From Megaleporinus macrocephalus (taxonomy: Eukaryota; Chordata; Actinopteri; Characiformes; Anostomidae), in contig CM038706.1 in the NCBI GenBank assembly GCA_021613375.1, positions 22,696,866 to 22,760,865 on the forward strand: a stretch of DNA of 64,000 nucleotides, given 5' to 3'. Below the pieces are notes generated by a model. That model searched no databases and had not been told where the DNA came from. It saw only the letters and a program-made list of their open reading frames with translations. Numbering within the stretch: the stretch's first letter is position 1; every line of letters starts with the position of its first letter. Below, in pieces: positions 1 through 28,408 of this stretch. A program made the position numbers and the translations under genes.

Positions 1-633
1 GCTCTGATTCTCTCTTGATCTTTTTCCTCTATTTATATTCTGTATATATTTTGTTTTGCTTTTTATGTCTCTTGTGCTTTACACACTCTCTCTCTATCTC
101 TCTCTCTCCTCCTCCCATACTCTCCTACACCCCCCACCCCATCCTTCTTTCAGTAGATAGTATTTGGATTGATTTACCGTTTCAGGAACAGCTGAGAATT
201 CTTGAGCTGTTTTTTTTTTCACTGAGGCACTCAAATGAATGTCTTGCGAACTCACATGATACCAACTTCGGAATAATACGGCCTTCCACCCCAACCACCC
301 CTCCACCCACCCCCAAACACACACTCAGCCCCTCTCTCTCTCACACACACACTCTGATGCGGCGTGTCCGTCAGCAGCCTCTTAAGAGTCATCGACTCAG
401 GGAGCAGCGGCGAGAGAGAAAGAGGGAGATGAGGAGCGACGGAACAGGAGGAGGGGTGCTGGGGGCACACCGGACACACTTGCCAACTTTCTGGGGCATG
501 TGTGTGTAGGTATGTGTGTAAGGCCGGTCAGTGTTACCATGCGACTGCGCGAAAACACAGCCCATAATATTTACACAGTTACATTTTTTTCCACTCCGAC
601 CTCCAAAGTGCAGAGCGAGAGAACGAGAGACCC

Positions 634-639
<6 letters not shown>

Positions 640-677
<38 letters not shown>
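640..677. repeat. (GA)n microsatellite
   Basis: Uninterrupted GA dinucleotides over about 38 bases, read directly. Intronic. Confidence 0.95.
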
Positions 678-679
<2 letters not shown>

Positions 680-1442
680 TATAAGTACAGTCTCTGTCAG
701 AGCAGCATGAATGGGTGGTAGGCCCTTTGTGAGTGTGAGTGTGCGTATGCGCATGCGAGTGTAAGTGTAGAGGTTAAGGGTTCGTGTAAACACTAAAGAA
801 GCATACTTTGTGACCCGTCGGCACATTTTCCAAGTCTGGTGATGTTAAGTGTTCCATGTGAGTGGTACTGTTGACATGGCATTCAGACGTGTGTGCGTGT
901 AGAGGAGCTCTGTCTGCATGCTGTTCTGTCTAAAGCAGTTTTCATGTCCACTGTACATAATACGTCACTGACATGATGAATTTTACAGCCACTTTCCAGT
1001 GTTGTAGTTCAGTTACTGACCATAAGGGTCCATTTCACTAAATCTCAAACAACTCACTGTGCCTATGTAGTGTGCTATAACTTTTGTGCCCAAATAGTGT
1101 GTTATATGTCTAATACAAAGCTGTTCATATTCAGATAAAGCTGCACGGCATATCTTTGCAGTGAGCTATATAGTTGAGATGCAGCCCCAATGTTCCTTGC
1201 TTTTTAGAAGCAACAGTTTGGTGAACATATGTGTGCCAGGGACTCATGCCTTGGGTGCCAGTGAGAAACAATGGTAAGGTGATGCCGAATCTTATGTGCT
1301 GGGAAGAGGCCATCAGCCTCGAAACATGGTGTGAGGCACAGTATGCATGGTTAAAATTTCATGTTCCAGTCCATACGTGTAAACTAAGCTGCAAAACCAG
1401 GTCATTTTGAATTGTTTTTGTGATAGAATGAAACCATGCCCA

Positions 1443-1640
1443 TTTAAAGGGGACTTATTGTGCTCAGTGTTCGGTGTTTATAGAATGCATTTACTAGATT
1501 TAAATGCCATGTAAAATCTTTTTTTCTACATAAACATACGCAAACATCATAAGTGCCATAAGTTTTCTGGAAAAAAATAAAAAGTGAGAAAAATAGTTTT
1601 ATAGGGTTTCTTAACTCAGGAGTGGCACAACTGTGATTAG
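1443..1640 (-). repeat. Dispersed repeat family A, copy 1 (inverted)
   Basis: On the minus strand it reads GACTAATCACAG, an interior with a run of A followed by an AAAC/TTTACATG stretch, then GAGCACAATAAGTCCCCTTT. The same order of blocks is found at about 5640-5778, 15998-16210 and (inverted) 31945-32165. It is a short non-autonomous element of unknown class. The ends are approximate. Confidence 0.6.
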
Positions 1641-1836
1641 TCAAATTCTTACAACATACAATAAAGAATGTTAGGATAGCTTAGACTTAGACTTATTTCA
1701 CTATAGTAGTAAGATAGTGCTTGATAAATTATATCACGTGTGGTTCTTATAACTACTGTAGAATATTCATTATTTATTATTTTGTTCTACCCTCCCTCCT
1801 CTCTCTCTCTCTCTCTCCCTCTCTCTCCACCTTTAG

Positions 1837-17974
<16,138 letters not shown>

Positions 17975-20916
17975 ACAGCATTAACTCTACAGCAGCGACG
18001 GCATCGTAAACACAACAGATCCCTAAAGAACCAGCGCAGTTAAGAGGGCTCGGGGTCATAGAGACCCTGCTTTAGGAAAACCCCCCTACAGCCCTGCAAA
18101 TAACTTGTGCCAACCAGCTCGAGTGTCATTATACTACACATAGCGCTCCAGCCCTCTCGCCCCACACCCTGAGGCTGGAAGGAAGGAAAGGCTGTGCGTA
18201 GAGTCCGAACTGAATGGCCACAAAGGACGGACGTTAGTCCTCTCCCTCTTCCTCCTGCTCCTCTTCTGCTTCCAGTCTGACATTCTGCTTTGTTGATCCT
18301 GTTTCAAGAGAGAATTCCTATTTTTCTACTCGGCCAGTTTATTTTCCTTTCCACTCAGCATTTTGAAGGGTGAAACCATTCCGTGCCTACCAAACGAGTG
18401 CAGAAACAGGTGGACGGGACAACGAAGACAAGGGGAGGAACACGTGTCACAGCACAGCCACACGTTGGAGTGACACAGAGAGTGCCATTCCATACAGAAC
18501 AATACAGGAAGATGTGGGAAAAGTTTTTTTTTACTGCAATATCTAATTTCAAACCGTTGCTTTCAAACACATGGCCAGTTTCATTTTTTTTTATTCTATA
18601 ACCTTTTTCACAAAGAACTTTGAAGAAACGAGTCCCAGATGTGAGATTTGATTTGAGCGAATAGTGTGCTTTGTATGTATCTAAATTTTCTATTGTAAAT
18701 ATATAGATATAAATATGTATCATATCAGCAGCAGTGTACGTGAGAGAAAGGAATTGATTTTTTAAAGCGAGTTTTAAGAAAACGATGCATTGCATATGAA
18801 CATACACTGTTGAAGTCATGTAAACATTTAATCTTAAAAAGCGAAACAAAAGTTTTATTTGAATTAACATGTATATTTGTAAAGCTATTTATAGACTTAA
18901 CATTAAGGATTTTAAGGTCTAAAATTATAGTCTAGGGTTTTGGTACTGTAAACAAAGGGTGTTTTTTGTTTGTTTGTTTTGTTTTGTTCAGATTTTAATT
19001 TTTGTAAGTTATTCACCACAGAGGTGCAACATTTTCTCAGCCAGTGGTTTTTGTTATTTTCTTCATCTTTTTTTTTTCTTTCTTTGTTCCATCTTTTTGT
19101 TTACAGTGACAAGAATGTACACAAACACTATTGGCAATATGAGTACCAGTGTAATACAATGAACCAGAAGTCAAATTCTGAGACATGAACAAAGGATGCC
19201 AAATGTTACGTTGTTTTGACTGTGATTTCAGTGTTGAATTGTGTCACATAAGGACCACACGTGATCCCCCCCCCAGAGAGGAGATGCACAGGAGATCTCT
19301 TAACAGCACACGCACACTGTGTAGAACGCAGCACTTAAACTCATAAATTTCTTATCATTTATGATTTGATACAAGCTCTAAAAAGTCATTATGTAACTGT
19401 GTCAACACTTATTCGTAATCCAGCACAGCGAGAGATTAGAGAAACGTATTGCAGTGGCAGTCTTCTCTGGGGATTAACACTGTGGTCCTTTATGTTACTC
19501 TATGATATGAAGGAATGCTTTGAGGTTAAAACCCAAATAGCATAAACTAAGACAGTAGTAACAATATGGTTAAAACCGTTTTTATAAAAGTGTGTTTTAT
19601 TATGGATGCTTTTTTGTTTTCGCGGTTCGTCTATGCTAAGCAGAAATGTAATGTGGAATAACTGCGAGGTAATCTTCCTTCGCTACATTTGTAAAAGTGC
19701 CAAACTCTTCATCTTCCTTTCTGTTGAAAAAAAAATGTAAATGAGCATAGAACCTTCCATTGCTGTTCGATCTGAGAGTGTACAGATGTCACTCGAGTGG
19801 CTCTGGCCATGCAAATCTTAAGCAAAGCATTCTGGGATGTCTTGGTCAGGTCTCAGGGTGTATTTGGATGATGGCGCTCCGAACAGATAACCGGCAATAA
19901 TCTATAAAGGGACGAAGGAAGAGACAGCATGGTGACGTGCTTGCTGCTAAAACGAGAAAACTGTAGATTTGATACGTGAAGAGCGTAGCGCTGTTCCTCC
20001 TCTCTCCTCTCTGATTCGTTGTTATCGGCGCATTTTTTTATACTCATCAAGTGCCTGGCCCCCGAGGGTTCGATATTTTGCTAGAGGTGTTTTGAATGTA
20101 CAGCCACAGCAACAGGGACATAAGCAGGGTGTTTCTTAAAACTCATTTTTGTAAGGCACTTCTTTACTGTTGTTCTCAGCCTGAAGCATCCAAGACATTT
20201 CATGTGGAATGTTCCATCTCTTCTTCTCCTCCTTCTCCTTCTTCTTCTTTATCTTCCGGGCGAGGGAGGCCGTTCTCCTACAGGAGAGAGCGCCGGGTCG
20301 TTTGGAGTCGCGCGCATGTCGATTGGAGCGTGCGTGCTCTCCTGCCCCTTTGAGCCCTGGCTCACCTCCGTATCCCCTGCTCTACTACTGAAAGCCTACC
20401 CCCGACCCCCCCACCACCACCAGCACTGTGTAGTTCGCTCAGTATGGGTGGTCTCTTCCTCCTTCCGCTTAAAAGTCTGCATTATTTATTTCAACGTATT
20501 TATGATTTACTCTGTCTGGACTTGGAGGGAGGGCCAAGAAGTGTTCTGGGGTTTGAAGAGAGTTCACTTCCAGCGACCTGGAAAATGTTTACATGAACTT
20601 TGCGACAGCGCTTTGAGACATCACTTTTCGAACTGGTCGGAAATGATGAGCAATACGGTCTGAAGACCACTCACCCATTCGTCTTTAATTCGTCTACTCT
20701 AGCTCTCATAGCACCATTCAGCTCTTATTAGGAGAACAATATTAAGTTAAACGATAGATTTAATTTGCAGATTTTCACTGTACGTCGAGTAGATTTTACG
20801 TAGGTGTGTGACTTGATTCTTTTCGGTAGAAGGGACGGTACTTTCTCACAGAGGACGTGGTCAGACAGTGCATTCCATGTAGAACTTATTCTTTTTTTTC
20901 TCGTATGTTGTGAGGG

Positions 20917-20922
20917 AATAAA
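20917..20922 (+). terminator. Internal AATAAA, possible proximal poly(A) signal
   Basis: Canonical hexamer in GAGGGAATAAAGTTTGCTG within the UTR. Use is not known. Confidence 0.35.
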
Positions 20923-21168
20923 GTTTGCTGAATTCAAGTACCCAGGTCATTCAGCCTCTGTCTGCTCTTCTCTCTTTCTAACACACAAATGGTGGGAAGA
21001 CAAGTTTACTAACAGTTTGAAACGAGTACCTTCTTTTTGGTCTGTCTCTGCTCTCTGGAACATTCCGTTGTATTTCGATTCCACCCCACAGAGACGGTGG
21101 ACTTAAACCTCCTCTACACTCGCAGTCTGTGCCTGACAGAACTTTTGCTGTCAATCAAAAACATTTTC

Positions 21169-21174
21169 AATAAA
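21169..21174 (+). terminator. Likely fgfr3 poly(A) signal AATAAA
   Basis: Hexamer AATAAA in TTTTCAATAAACACACT, followed within 35 bases by a GT/T-rich stretch (TTTTTTGTGATTTTTTTC), the expected downstream element. Another AATAAA occurs at 21559-21564 and could extend the transcript. Confidence 0.6.
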
Positions 21175-21189
21175 CACACTACAAAATGA

Positions 21190-22590
21190 ATCTTTTTTGT
21201 GATTTTTTTCATGCGTTTGCTCTGTTATTCTTATTGATTGTTATTTGGAACTGTTTACTGCTCGGATGAATGCATTATTCAGCAGCGGCTCCTCGTCATA
21301 CTTTTCATATTCTCATTTTGGATTTGCTGCTTTCAATTTTTTTATTCATTCCTCCAGAAAAACACAACCCGTGGCACCGTTTACAGTTAAATAGACAAGA
21401 AATTACAAGAGGCATAAACAAAGAAACACAATGATCAAAGAGCATAAACAGAAACACTGTGTGACAAGTAAACAAGCAGCACATAAGCAAAGGTCTTCTG
21501 CATTTACCGTTATTTATTATTTATGTATACATTAAGCAACTCATTATAAAAGGTTTCAAATAAAACTTCTCTCTTAATCAGTAAGTGTTGCTTTTCGAGT
21601 CCAGCAGGCTCCCTGGAGTCTAAAGTCTCCAGTGTGACCAGAAGGGGAACATCCTGCAGAGCTGAAGAGGCTCATTCATCGTATGTGTGTGTAGACTTCG
21701 CTCTGCACTTGAAGAGCCTCTTTCACAAATGTGTTTGCAGTGCTTGGGAGAGCCAGTATTAGAAGAATGTTTCTGTTGCCAAGCTGTAGCTGTATTTGCA
21801 TAGGGGCAAGTTTGCATCTCTCCCTCCCTCAATCTCTTCTTTCTTTTTCTCTCACTTCTTCTTATAGGCCACGTTTTGATCAGTGTACTGTGTGTAGAAG
21901 TGCTCTCTAGCTTAAGAGCTCACGTGAGTCCAAAACCAGCCCATGAACAAGTTTGTAGACGAAGGCTAATCTGAGGTTAACAGGATTCTGCTCACGCTAG
22001 TACTGACTAAGAAATAGCTTAAAGCTGCACTACATAAGATTTGGGGATTTGGAGACCTCTCTGATGGAAATGTGTAATTACAAGCAACATGCCGAAAAAC
22101 ATTTTGCAGCATTTGTTGTATCAACTAATATTAACTACGCTAGCACAGCCAGTGATTTATAGCAAAATATAATCAAGCTAACATTAGCATAACTCATAAC
22201 TCTTACTTCACACGCTAAAAAAAATAATTCAAAAGTAATTGAATTTTTATTCAGCACACAGTGAACATGAGAGACTAATTTATGTGCAAACTTTGCTTTT
22301 AACTCATTGCCTTCATCTGATGAGTCATTTCTATCATTTGAATAGACCATTAATACGTCGTAGTGATGGTCCAAGACAGTTTTAGAGCAGCAGTTACATA
22401 TTCAGTGTCTTGGCAGTAATGCCAGATGTTTGGCTCTATAATTCTAGATAATCCTATCTGACCATCCCAAAAACATGGCTATGTCTGAAATTTAATCTAC
22501 TTTTCTCCATTAATAACACAATTTCTCTGATGCTGCATTGATTTACCTTTTTTTAAAATGTCATTACTATCTAAAGAAAAACAAGTTCTT
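21190..22590. other. Intergenic sequence downstream of fgfr3, nothing recognised
   Basis: AT-rich, no exon-like open frame with splice support on either strand. It contains an additional AATAAA at 21559. A short stretch near 22025-22090 may be a degraded dispersed repeat. Confidence 0.6.
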
Positions 22591-22594
22591 CCAG

Positions 22595-22715
22595 AACAGT
22601 AACTTTCACAGGAGAGACTAACAAAAAACTGATTTTGGAGCATTTCTTTTGGTTCATTCATCATGAAACTTTCACTGGATATAAAGAGCATGTTCAAATG
22701 ATATAGAACAGTGGG
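22595..22715 (+). repeat. Dispersed repeat family B, diverged copy
   Basis: ACTTTCACAGGAGAGAC, TTGGTTCATTCATCATGAAA and GTTCAAATGATATAG match the block order of copies at 37445-37660 and 40575-40800 (ACTTTACAGGAGAGACC, GGTCCGTTCATCATGAAA, GTTCAAATTATGTAG). Confidence 0.5.
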
Positions 22716-22724
22716 CACTAATAG

Positions 22725-23240
22725 GCGGACTGTGGTCCGGGTCCAGACCCAGACATTGTCCAATGTGGACCCAAACCCATAAACTATTGAGAGTGATTTA
22801 ATTTTGACAGTGTTTATTTTAAGGCGAAGCGTTTTTTGTCTTTACGGTATACGGGCTTAGCGGCGCAGTAAACTCACAAACCAATCACGTTCACTGTAAA
22901 ATCACCAAAGGAGCTCCTTAGCCAATCAGATCTGTGCAGATTCGGGAGTGCAGCACACATACAGGTGAGGTATGAAGTGAGAAGCAGCATTTGGAGAATA
23001 AGGCAAGTCAAAGAATAAAGCGAGTCAGAAAATAAAGCGAGTCAGAAAATAAAGCAAATCGGAGAAAAGCTCATTCAAATGGTTCATCCCACAATGAACA
23101 TTGTTTACAATTAAAAATGTCCCAGGCTCACCAACGAGCACCTTCATATGTGTGAGAACGGCCCCGACACCATTTCAGCCCAGATTTAAAGACGACCAAG
23201 AGCTCACTTCTCTCACTTAACAAGAGAACGTGTGAGAGAG
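22725..23240 (+). pseudogene. hAT-superfamily transposase remnant (C-terminal end)
   Basis: At 23110-23235 a broken frame reads CPRLTNEHLHMCENG, then after two stops RAHFSHL. This resembles the C-terminal dimerisation region of fish hAT transposases and domesticated relatives (LTDEHLH then a histidine-rich AHFSH-type end). Preceding sequence includes a 17-bp tandem repeat (AGAAAATAAAGCGAGTC, four units, 22997-23060). Interrupted by stops; no function expected. Confidence 0.55.
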
Positions 23241-23436
23241 GAAAACAAGAGGGAACTAAACTGTTAAGATGAGAAATTAAGAGATGAGAGTTAACAAGAG
23301 AACTGCATGTTTTATTTACTTTTTCTATAAATAAGCACTTTATGATGCACTTTTTTTCAAAGGTATTTTTTTATGTAGTTTTATAAATAATTCATTTAAT
23401 TGAGCATTTAAAACAGTAAATATTGTTGAAGTATAA

Positions 23437-24653
23437 GGGGCGAGTGGGGTAAGTTGTGCCAGTTTTACTTAAAGTGACTTTAAAGCGAGGCTATGACAGT
23501 AATGCCTCCAACTGAAACATGTACATATATTTCAGGATATTGTGCATCCATGGGAACAATCACTTTGGATCTGAAATATAATATTTAAGAAACATAGCTT
23601 TCTACAAAAGGTGAGCTCTTACCCTGCACTAGGGGCAAGTTGTGCCTTTGGAGAGAATATATTGGGGTAAATCATGGCACTGATTATTGAAGTAAAAGAG
23701 TATATTTTGAGAAGATTTTCAGAAACTGTAATATAAAAGCTACACTAAATCAGTACTACTCATTTAAGGTTTATTTAAAGTTGCTTTACAACATCAAAGG
23801 CCAATTTTCTACAAAGCCTAGCACTACATAAACACATGTTCAGAACAAATGGAATTCAAATGAAGACCAAATTGACTGCAGTTCTCTTCATAGAGCTGAC
23901 CTACTACATAACATCCTATTTGTCGATGGTACAGGGGAATATACATTTCTGCTCCCTTCTTGCTGTACCACCAAGTTTTTGTGGTGTGGGTAGTTTCTTG
24001 TGCACATCTTCTCTCCATCATCATTTTCTTTAAAAGTGAAGATGGGCTTTCCATCCACATTCATCTGCCTCACCACCTGACGGACTTCCCCTTCTCCACC
24101 TCTTTCTCTGCTCTATCCATGTCCTCTAGAGGAGTGGAAGCCCTGCCTGTCTTCCTGTTGTAACTCTGTGGCCTGATGGTCTATTTCTAACTAAGAATGT
24201 CACATAGGTTTAGTGACAAACTGTAAGAATACAATGTACAATGCCACTGACACAACTTAACCTAAGCCCTTTGGCCCAAATCACCCCAACCCCATCATTA
24301 TGGGAAAAATGCATCATCCAGCAGTTTTGAGCTAACACCATGCTAGCTGTATAAACTCATAGTGTAGCTCATGGTACTCATAGTGTAGCTCACCAAAGCA
24401 CTAAAATGAGTGTGAAATGTTTTCAAACATGTCTATAACTGTTCAGACACAACAAACAAAAACCTTGATTCTAGACATTTTACTGTGAAAGGAAAAAAAA
24501 CTGTTTTTGAACTTAAATGCTAAACTCTCATGCAGGATGAGTAATATGGCTGACTCTTCAAAAATGTGTGGTCACATAACCAATTTTGTCTAACGGTTCC
24601 CTAGAAACAGGGGGTGGCTTCCCTACTGGCACAAATTACCCCACTTTCCCCTA
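23437..24653. mobile_element. DNA transposon with about 27-bp terminal inverted repeats, class unassigned
   Basis: The left end AGGGGCGAGTGGGGTAAGTT and the right end on the minus strand AGGGGAAAGTGGGGTAATTT continue as GTGCCAG in both. Subterminal copies of GGGGCAAGTTGTGCC (23632-23646) and GGCCCAAATCACCCCAACCCC (24271-24291, inverted) repeat the theme. Minus-strand frames at 23824-24076 give short peptides with no match that I can name. The element is about 1.2 kb and probably non-autonomous. Target-site duplication unclear. Confidence 0.7.
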
Positions 24654-25050
24654 CTAAAACGATATTTGTAATTTGGTTAGCCTTTCAGTGGCTAGGCTAC
24701 CTCAGTATTCAGGATATGGCACTGAAATTATTGAAACTATAGTGGTCCAGACCTAGGCCTGAGAAAATTTCCTCTAACTGAACCTTACTGAATTCCAATT
24801 AAATACCCCTGAAATAGAATAATGAAAAATAGACATACATTTTTTTACTTTGGAAAGTGAAGATATAAAGTCTCTGTATTAGTACAGTCTGAATTTTCCA
24901 TCTTTGCAATATTGCTAGACTCCGCCCACTGCCTACCTCCGTCCACTGCTTACCTTTAAGATGCTGAGATCCTGATGCAGGCTTACATACTTTCATTACA
25001 TCTAGGTTAAGAAATCTGCCCATATCACACTTCATCTGTACCTCATTAGC
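24654..25050. other. Intergenic, nothing recognised
   Basis: AT-rich sequence between two transposon remnants, with no open frame of note. Confidence 0.6.
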
Positions 25051-25084
25051 TACACTGGCCAACAATTACAACAATCATCAGTTA

Positions 25085-25440
25085 TAAAATCCTGCTGTTT
25101 ACATTTAAGGCTTTGCATGGACATCACCTACCCCATCTGTCCGCTCTTTTACATCCCTACCCCAGCACACAAGCCAAGGTCCTCTGATTCTGGTCGTCAG
25201 GCTGTTCCTGGGTTCAGACTTTTCTCCATAGTTGGCAGGTATTTTAGTGTTGTTGCCCCCACTCTTTGGAACTCCTTAACCTTCTTCTATTTACCCTTCT
25301 TCCTCTCTTCCCGTCAGCAAAGCTCAGATAAAAACTTTCCTCAGAATACTTTTATTTTCTCTTCCTTAAATTGTAAAGTATTGTTGGGTATGTGAAAGAC
25401 ACTATACATAAGTAACATTTCTAAATAAAGGGATCTAACA
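25085..25440 (+). pseudogene. LINE (non-LTR retrotransposon) ORF2 3' tail, degraded
   Basis: One frame reads LLFTFKALHG HHLPHLSALL and, after a frameshift, PRSSDSG, FSVVAPTLWNSL. FKALHG and the RSS...FSV.AP.LWNSL pattern are hallmarks of the C-terminal end of reverse transcriptases of L2/CR1-like fish LINEs. It is followed by a 3' tail GTGAAAGACACTATACATAA resembling the usual '...GCGCTATATAAAT' end. This is a 5'-truncated, inactive copy. Confidence 0.75.
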
Positions 25441-25729
25441 ATGCTGATGTCTTTTAATTTAATATCTACCTGTAAATACAAAAACTCAAGTGTAGGTATA
25501 TAACTCACGCACCAACAAAATATTTACAAGGATTACTCTAGTATTACTTTCACACTGTACAGTAGAAGCACATAGTACTGGAATCCTGTAGGTACGCTAG
25601 CAGAAACAGAATCGTCGTCCTCACTTTGCTTGTTTTTGACCGAGCTTTGACATTTACAGCTCAAACCGAAGACCTAGCACTAAAAGTCATGGTTTGTAAA
25701 TGCTTTGCACGGACTGGCAATAAAAGCAG

Positions 25730-25768
25730 CTGACGCTGATGCTGATGCTGATGCTGATGCAGATGCTA
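25730..25768. repeat. GCTGAT hexanucleotide repeat
   Basis: About six units of GCTGAT with one GCTGAC and one GCAGAT variant, read directly. Confidence 0.85.
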
Positions 25769-26325
25769 TGATAACATCTGTGTTTTTGCTCCTGTTTGGA
25801 AGTTTCAAAGTTCCTAGCCCAGCATCATTGTGGCTAACTGGTAATGTGTTTTGCAGTAGTTCTATTCTAGCCTGTGGATTCCTTAGCGATGCGTGTGTGT
25901 GCATGTGTGGCTTGGTTTTTCTGTAGTCTGTGCTGGTCCGCGTCCTCAGTCAACACATTTGAATATTTTTCTGACCAGAGAAATAGACCAAAACGGTCCA
26001 CTGCATAAACAAACCTAAAAACAGAGAGAACACATTCTGTGTGTGTGCGTGTGCGCCGTATGTGCTGCACTCATGTCTTGCCAGGCCCCCTCTGTAATTT
26101 TGCTAGTTAACTGTGTAGCGGGGCACTCATAGAGCACAGTGGTCTGAAGCACACACACACAGGCACAGTGATCTGGGGTATGCAGTAACGGGCTGAAACT
26201 GGGAGGCCTAAGCATAATTAATAGCTTTGCTGCAGTTACTGAGAGGGCAGGATTGCAGAATTTATTTTTTGCTAAATTTAATAAAGTAAAAACATGGGGC
26301 TTCAGAAGGAGTATACGCACATCTT

Positions 26326-26326
<1 letters not shown>

Positions 26327-26370
<44 letters not shown>
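26327..26370. repeat. (GT)n microsatellite
   Basis: About 22 uninterrupted GT units, followed by GA-rich sequence. Confidence 0.95.
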
Positions 26371-26371
<1 letters not shown>

Positions 26372-28077
26372 AAGACAGAATGAGAGAGCAAGAGAGAGAG
26401 AGAGCGAGAGAGAGGGGGCTTGGCTGGGACTGGGATCTGACCAGACACGCTGTTTACTGTTAGTCTGTGGCGACATTTTTCAGGCCTATTAAAAAGCCGC
26501 TGCAGACACCAGCGCTTATGACGCACGCAGGGAAAGAGGGATGGGGGAAGAGAGGAGGAGGCGGGGAGGAAAAATGACAAGAAAGTGAGAGGGAGAGGCT
26601 GCGAGAGGAGAGATGTGTCAAACATAACGTCAGGTTGGAAGGCGCAGGGCCTTGGCTGGGGCGGGCTGGGGGACTCCCCACCTCGCTGAGAGCGGCCTGT
26701 GTTTACCGAGTCTCGGAGACGCTGCAGAGGAGTGAGTTCCAGCAGCAGAATGTGAACTGTGCGTCCCTCACATTCGGAGATGAGTAAGACAGTTCCACGT
26801 AGGCCTGGAAACTTAGGCCTGAAGGAAGAGCTCAGCAAAAATGGAGGTTTGCTTCTTAGTATTGCATTGTAGCCAGGAGTGCCGTCAGGGGGTTTGGGCC
26901 CCACATTGACCCACCACCACAGACCACAGCAACCCTGAAAATATAACACTGTGGACACATGCATACAAGATTCTGCTTATAGTGGAACTGACTATTTGAT
27001 ACAAGACTGATACCCTCCATAAGAAACGTGCTAAACGTGTTACCGGCGACGGCCAGCTTTCACGGTTCTCCCACAGACAGAAAGATCAGATCAATAAGAA
27101 TCTGTGTTTCTATTCAAACGTTTCTTAAATTTTAAGTTAATTTTACAAAAAGGCAGCTAAAAACTGTTATTTTTGCATCGTATGATGAGAGCCAAGGGTC
27201 TCGCTCACAGTGTTTGGCATATACTATGAGGAGGTTCAAAGAGCTTTATTAGTTCTTGGTAGAGCAGTTTTGACAGTCTCTGTTAGCTGCACGTGGCAGC
27301 AGCCCAGCCTGTTCAGAGATGCCAGGCAAAGGCAGCAATGGCCCATTTAATGAGAGCGGAAGTTGCTTTCCCACTTCACTAATGCCCACCGAACCCCTAC
27401 AAACTCCACAGGGGCAAACAGTTCTGAGAGGACATGGTGCCAAACATGTGACCTTCGTTTACTTGTTCAAAAAACATGCATCATCATCAATTTTTTAACA
27501 TTTTTGCTCTATCAATTAACTTACCTCTCTATCTCATACAAGTGTGAAGACTTCTTTATACATGTTTTTTTTATGTACATTTTAACATCCACATAAAAGA
27601 GGTGTATGTAAACCCTTAACTGAATCTGGTGCACTTTGTTACTTAACATGGTCAACAAGCACCTACTTTGACAGGCAAGGGTCGTCTGGCTAACACGCAA
27701 AACAGCTAAACATTGTCAGCCCATTGTTTTCTGTGATGTGTAGGGGCTGATGATTCAAGAAATGGGGCTACCAATGAAATGCACCATGTTAAACTTGTGA
27801 GGGCATCTTGCTTAAAACTTACTAAACGCTTCCAAGAAAGCTCCTAAAAACACCAGTACTTTTGACTTTGTTTAAACATTTCTCTTTCTCTAGGTTCCCG
27901 ACAGCCACAATAAAAAGTCACATGTTGTTGAAAAGGGGGCGTAACGCCCTATAATTTGGTTACTCTTATTTTCTCAGAGTTAGGGTGCTTTAAATCATCA
28001 CAGCTTTTTAAAAACATTATGTTAAAGTTGCTTATAGCAAAGTATTCTCTTTTCCTGTGGTTTTGTTCATGACAATG

Positions 28078-28408
28078 TCAGCGATCCATTATCTGCCGCT
28101 TAATCCCGCTAGTCGGGGTCACGGGGGGGCTGGAGCCAATCCCAGCGTCACCGGACGAAGGCGGGTTACACTATGGACAGTTCGCCAGTCCATCATGGCA
28201 TGGCCAACACTCACTCACTCACACCTACAGGCAATTTAGAGTGACCGATTAACCTATCATGCATGTCTTTGTACTTGTGGGAGGAAACCCACTCAAGCAC
28301 GGGGTTAACATGCAAACTCCACACAGAACAGCCCGGACCGGGGATTGAACCCAGATCATCTTGCTGTGAGGCGACAGTGCTAACTACTACACCACCGCGC
28401 CGCCATCG
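28078..28408. repeat. Widespread teleost interspersed repeat
   Basis: Contains ATCCATTATCTGCCGCTTAA, GGGGTCACGGGGGGGCTGGA, CAATTTAGAGTGACC, GGGAGGAAACC, ACATGCAAACTCCACACAGA, GGATTGAACCCAGATC and GCTAACTACTACACCACCGC. I recognise this block order as a very common fish genomic repeat, usually annotated as a retroelement-derived 3' end. The class is from memory and uncertain. Confidence 0.75.

Larger units (their letters stand above)
1..1836 (+). other. fgfr3: fgfr3 intron (3' part) upstream of the first visible exon
   Basis: Non-coding. No exon resembling the preceding FGFR exon (middle of Ig II) is seen, so the window starts inside an intron. Contents are CT-rich and CA-rich low complexity in the first 360 bases, a (GA)n run at 640-677, GT-rich sequence around 730-770, and a dispersed repeat copy at 1443-1640. 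A CT-rich polypyrimidine tract ending ctttag at 1836 provides the acceptor for the next exon. Confidence 0.7.
17975..21190 (+). other. fgfr3: fgfr3 3' untranslated region (about 3.2 kb)
   Basis: Follows the stop codon without intron evidence. It has CpG-containing, moderately GC-rich blocks at 17990-18480 and 20240-20440, AT-rich stretches between, a Pumilio-like TGTAAATA at 18694-18701, an internal AATAAA at 20917-20922, and AATAAA at 21169-21174 followed by T-rich sequence. Open frames here are short and do not resemble known proteins. The end is inferred from the poly(A) signal. Confidence 0.65.
25440..28070. other. Intergenic block with microsatellites and a GC-rich patch
   Basis: No supported gene. 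It contains a GCTGAT hexamer repeat (25730-25768), a (GT)n array (26327-26370), GA-rich 26388-26420, and a GC-rich, CpG-containing stretch (about 26440-26860). Low-complexity open frames over 26.3-26.9 kb on the minus strand reflect the microsatellite and purine bias. Confidence 0.6.

Noticed and set aside
15..826. Several frames of 75-164 codons at the start of the window
   Set aside because: They read through CT, CA, GT and GA low-complexity DNA inside an FGFR intron.
26302..26964. Minus-strand frame of 220 codons
   Set aside because: It runs through a (GT)n/(GA)n array and a GC-rich patch. Ser/Leu/His/Thr repeats dominate, and no domain is recognisable.
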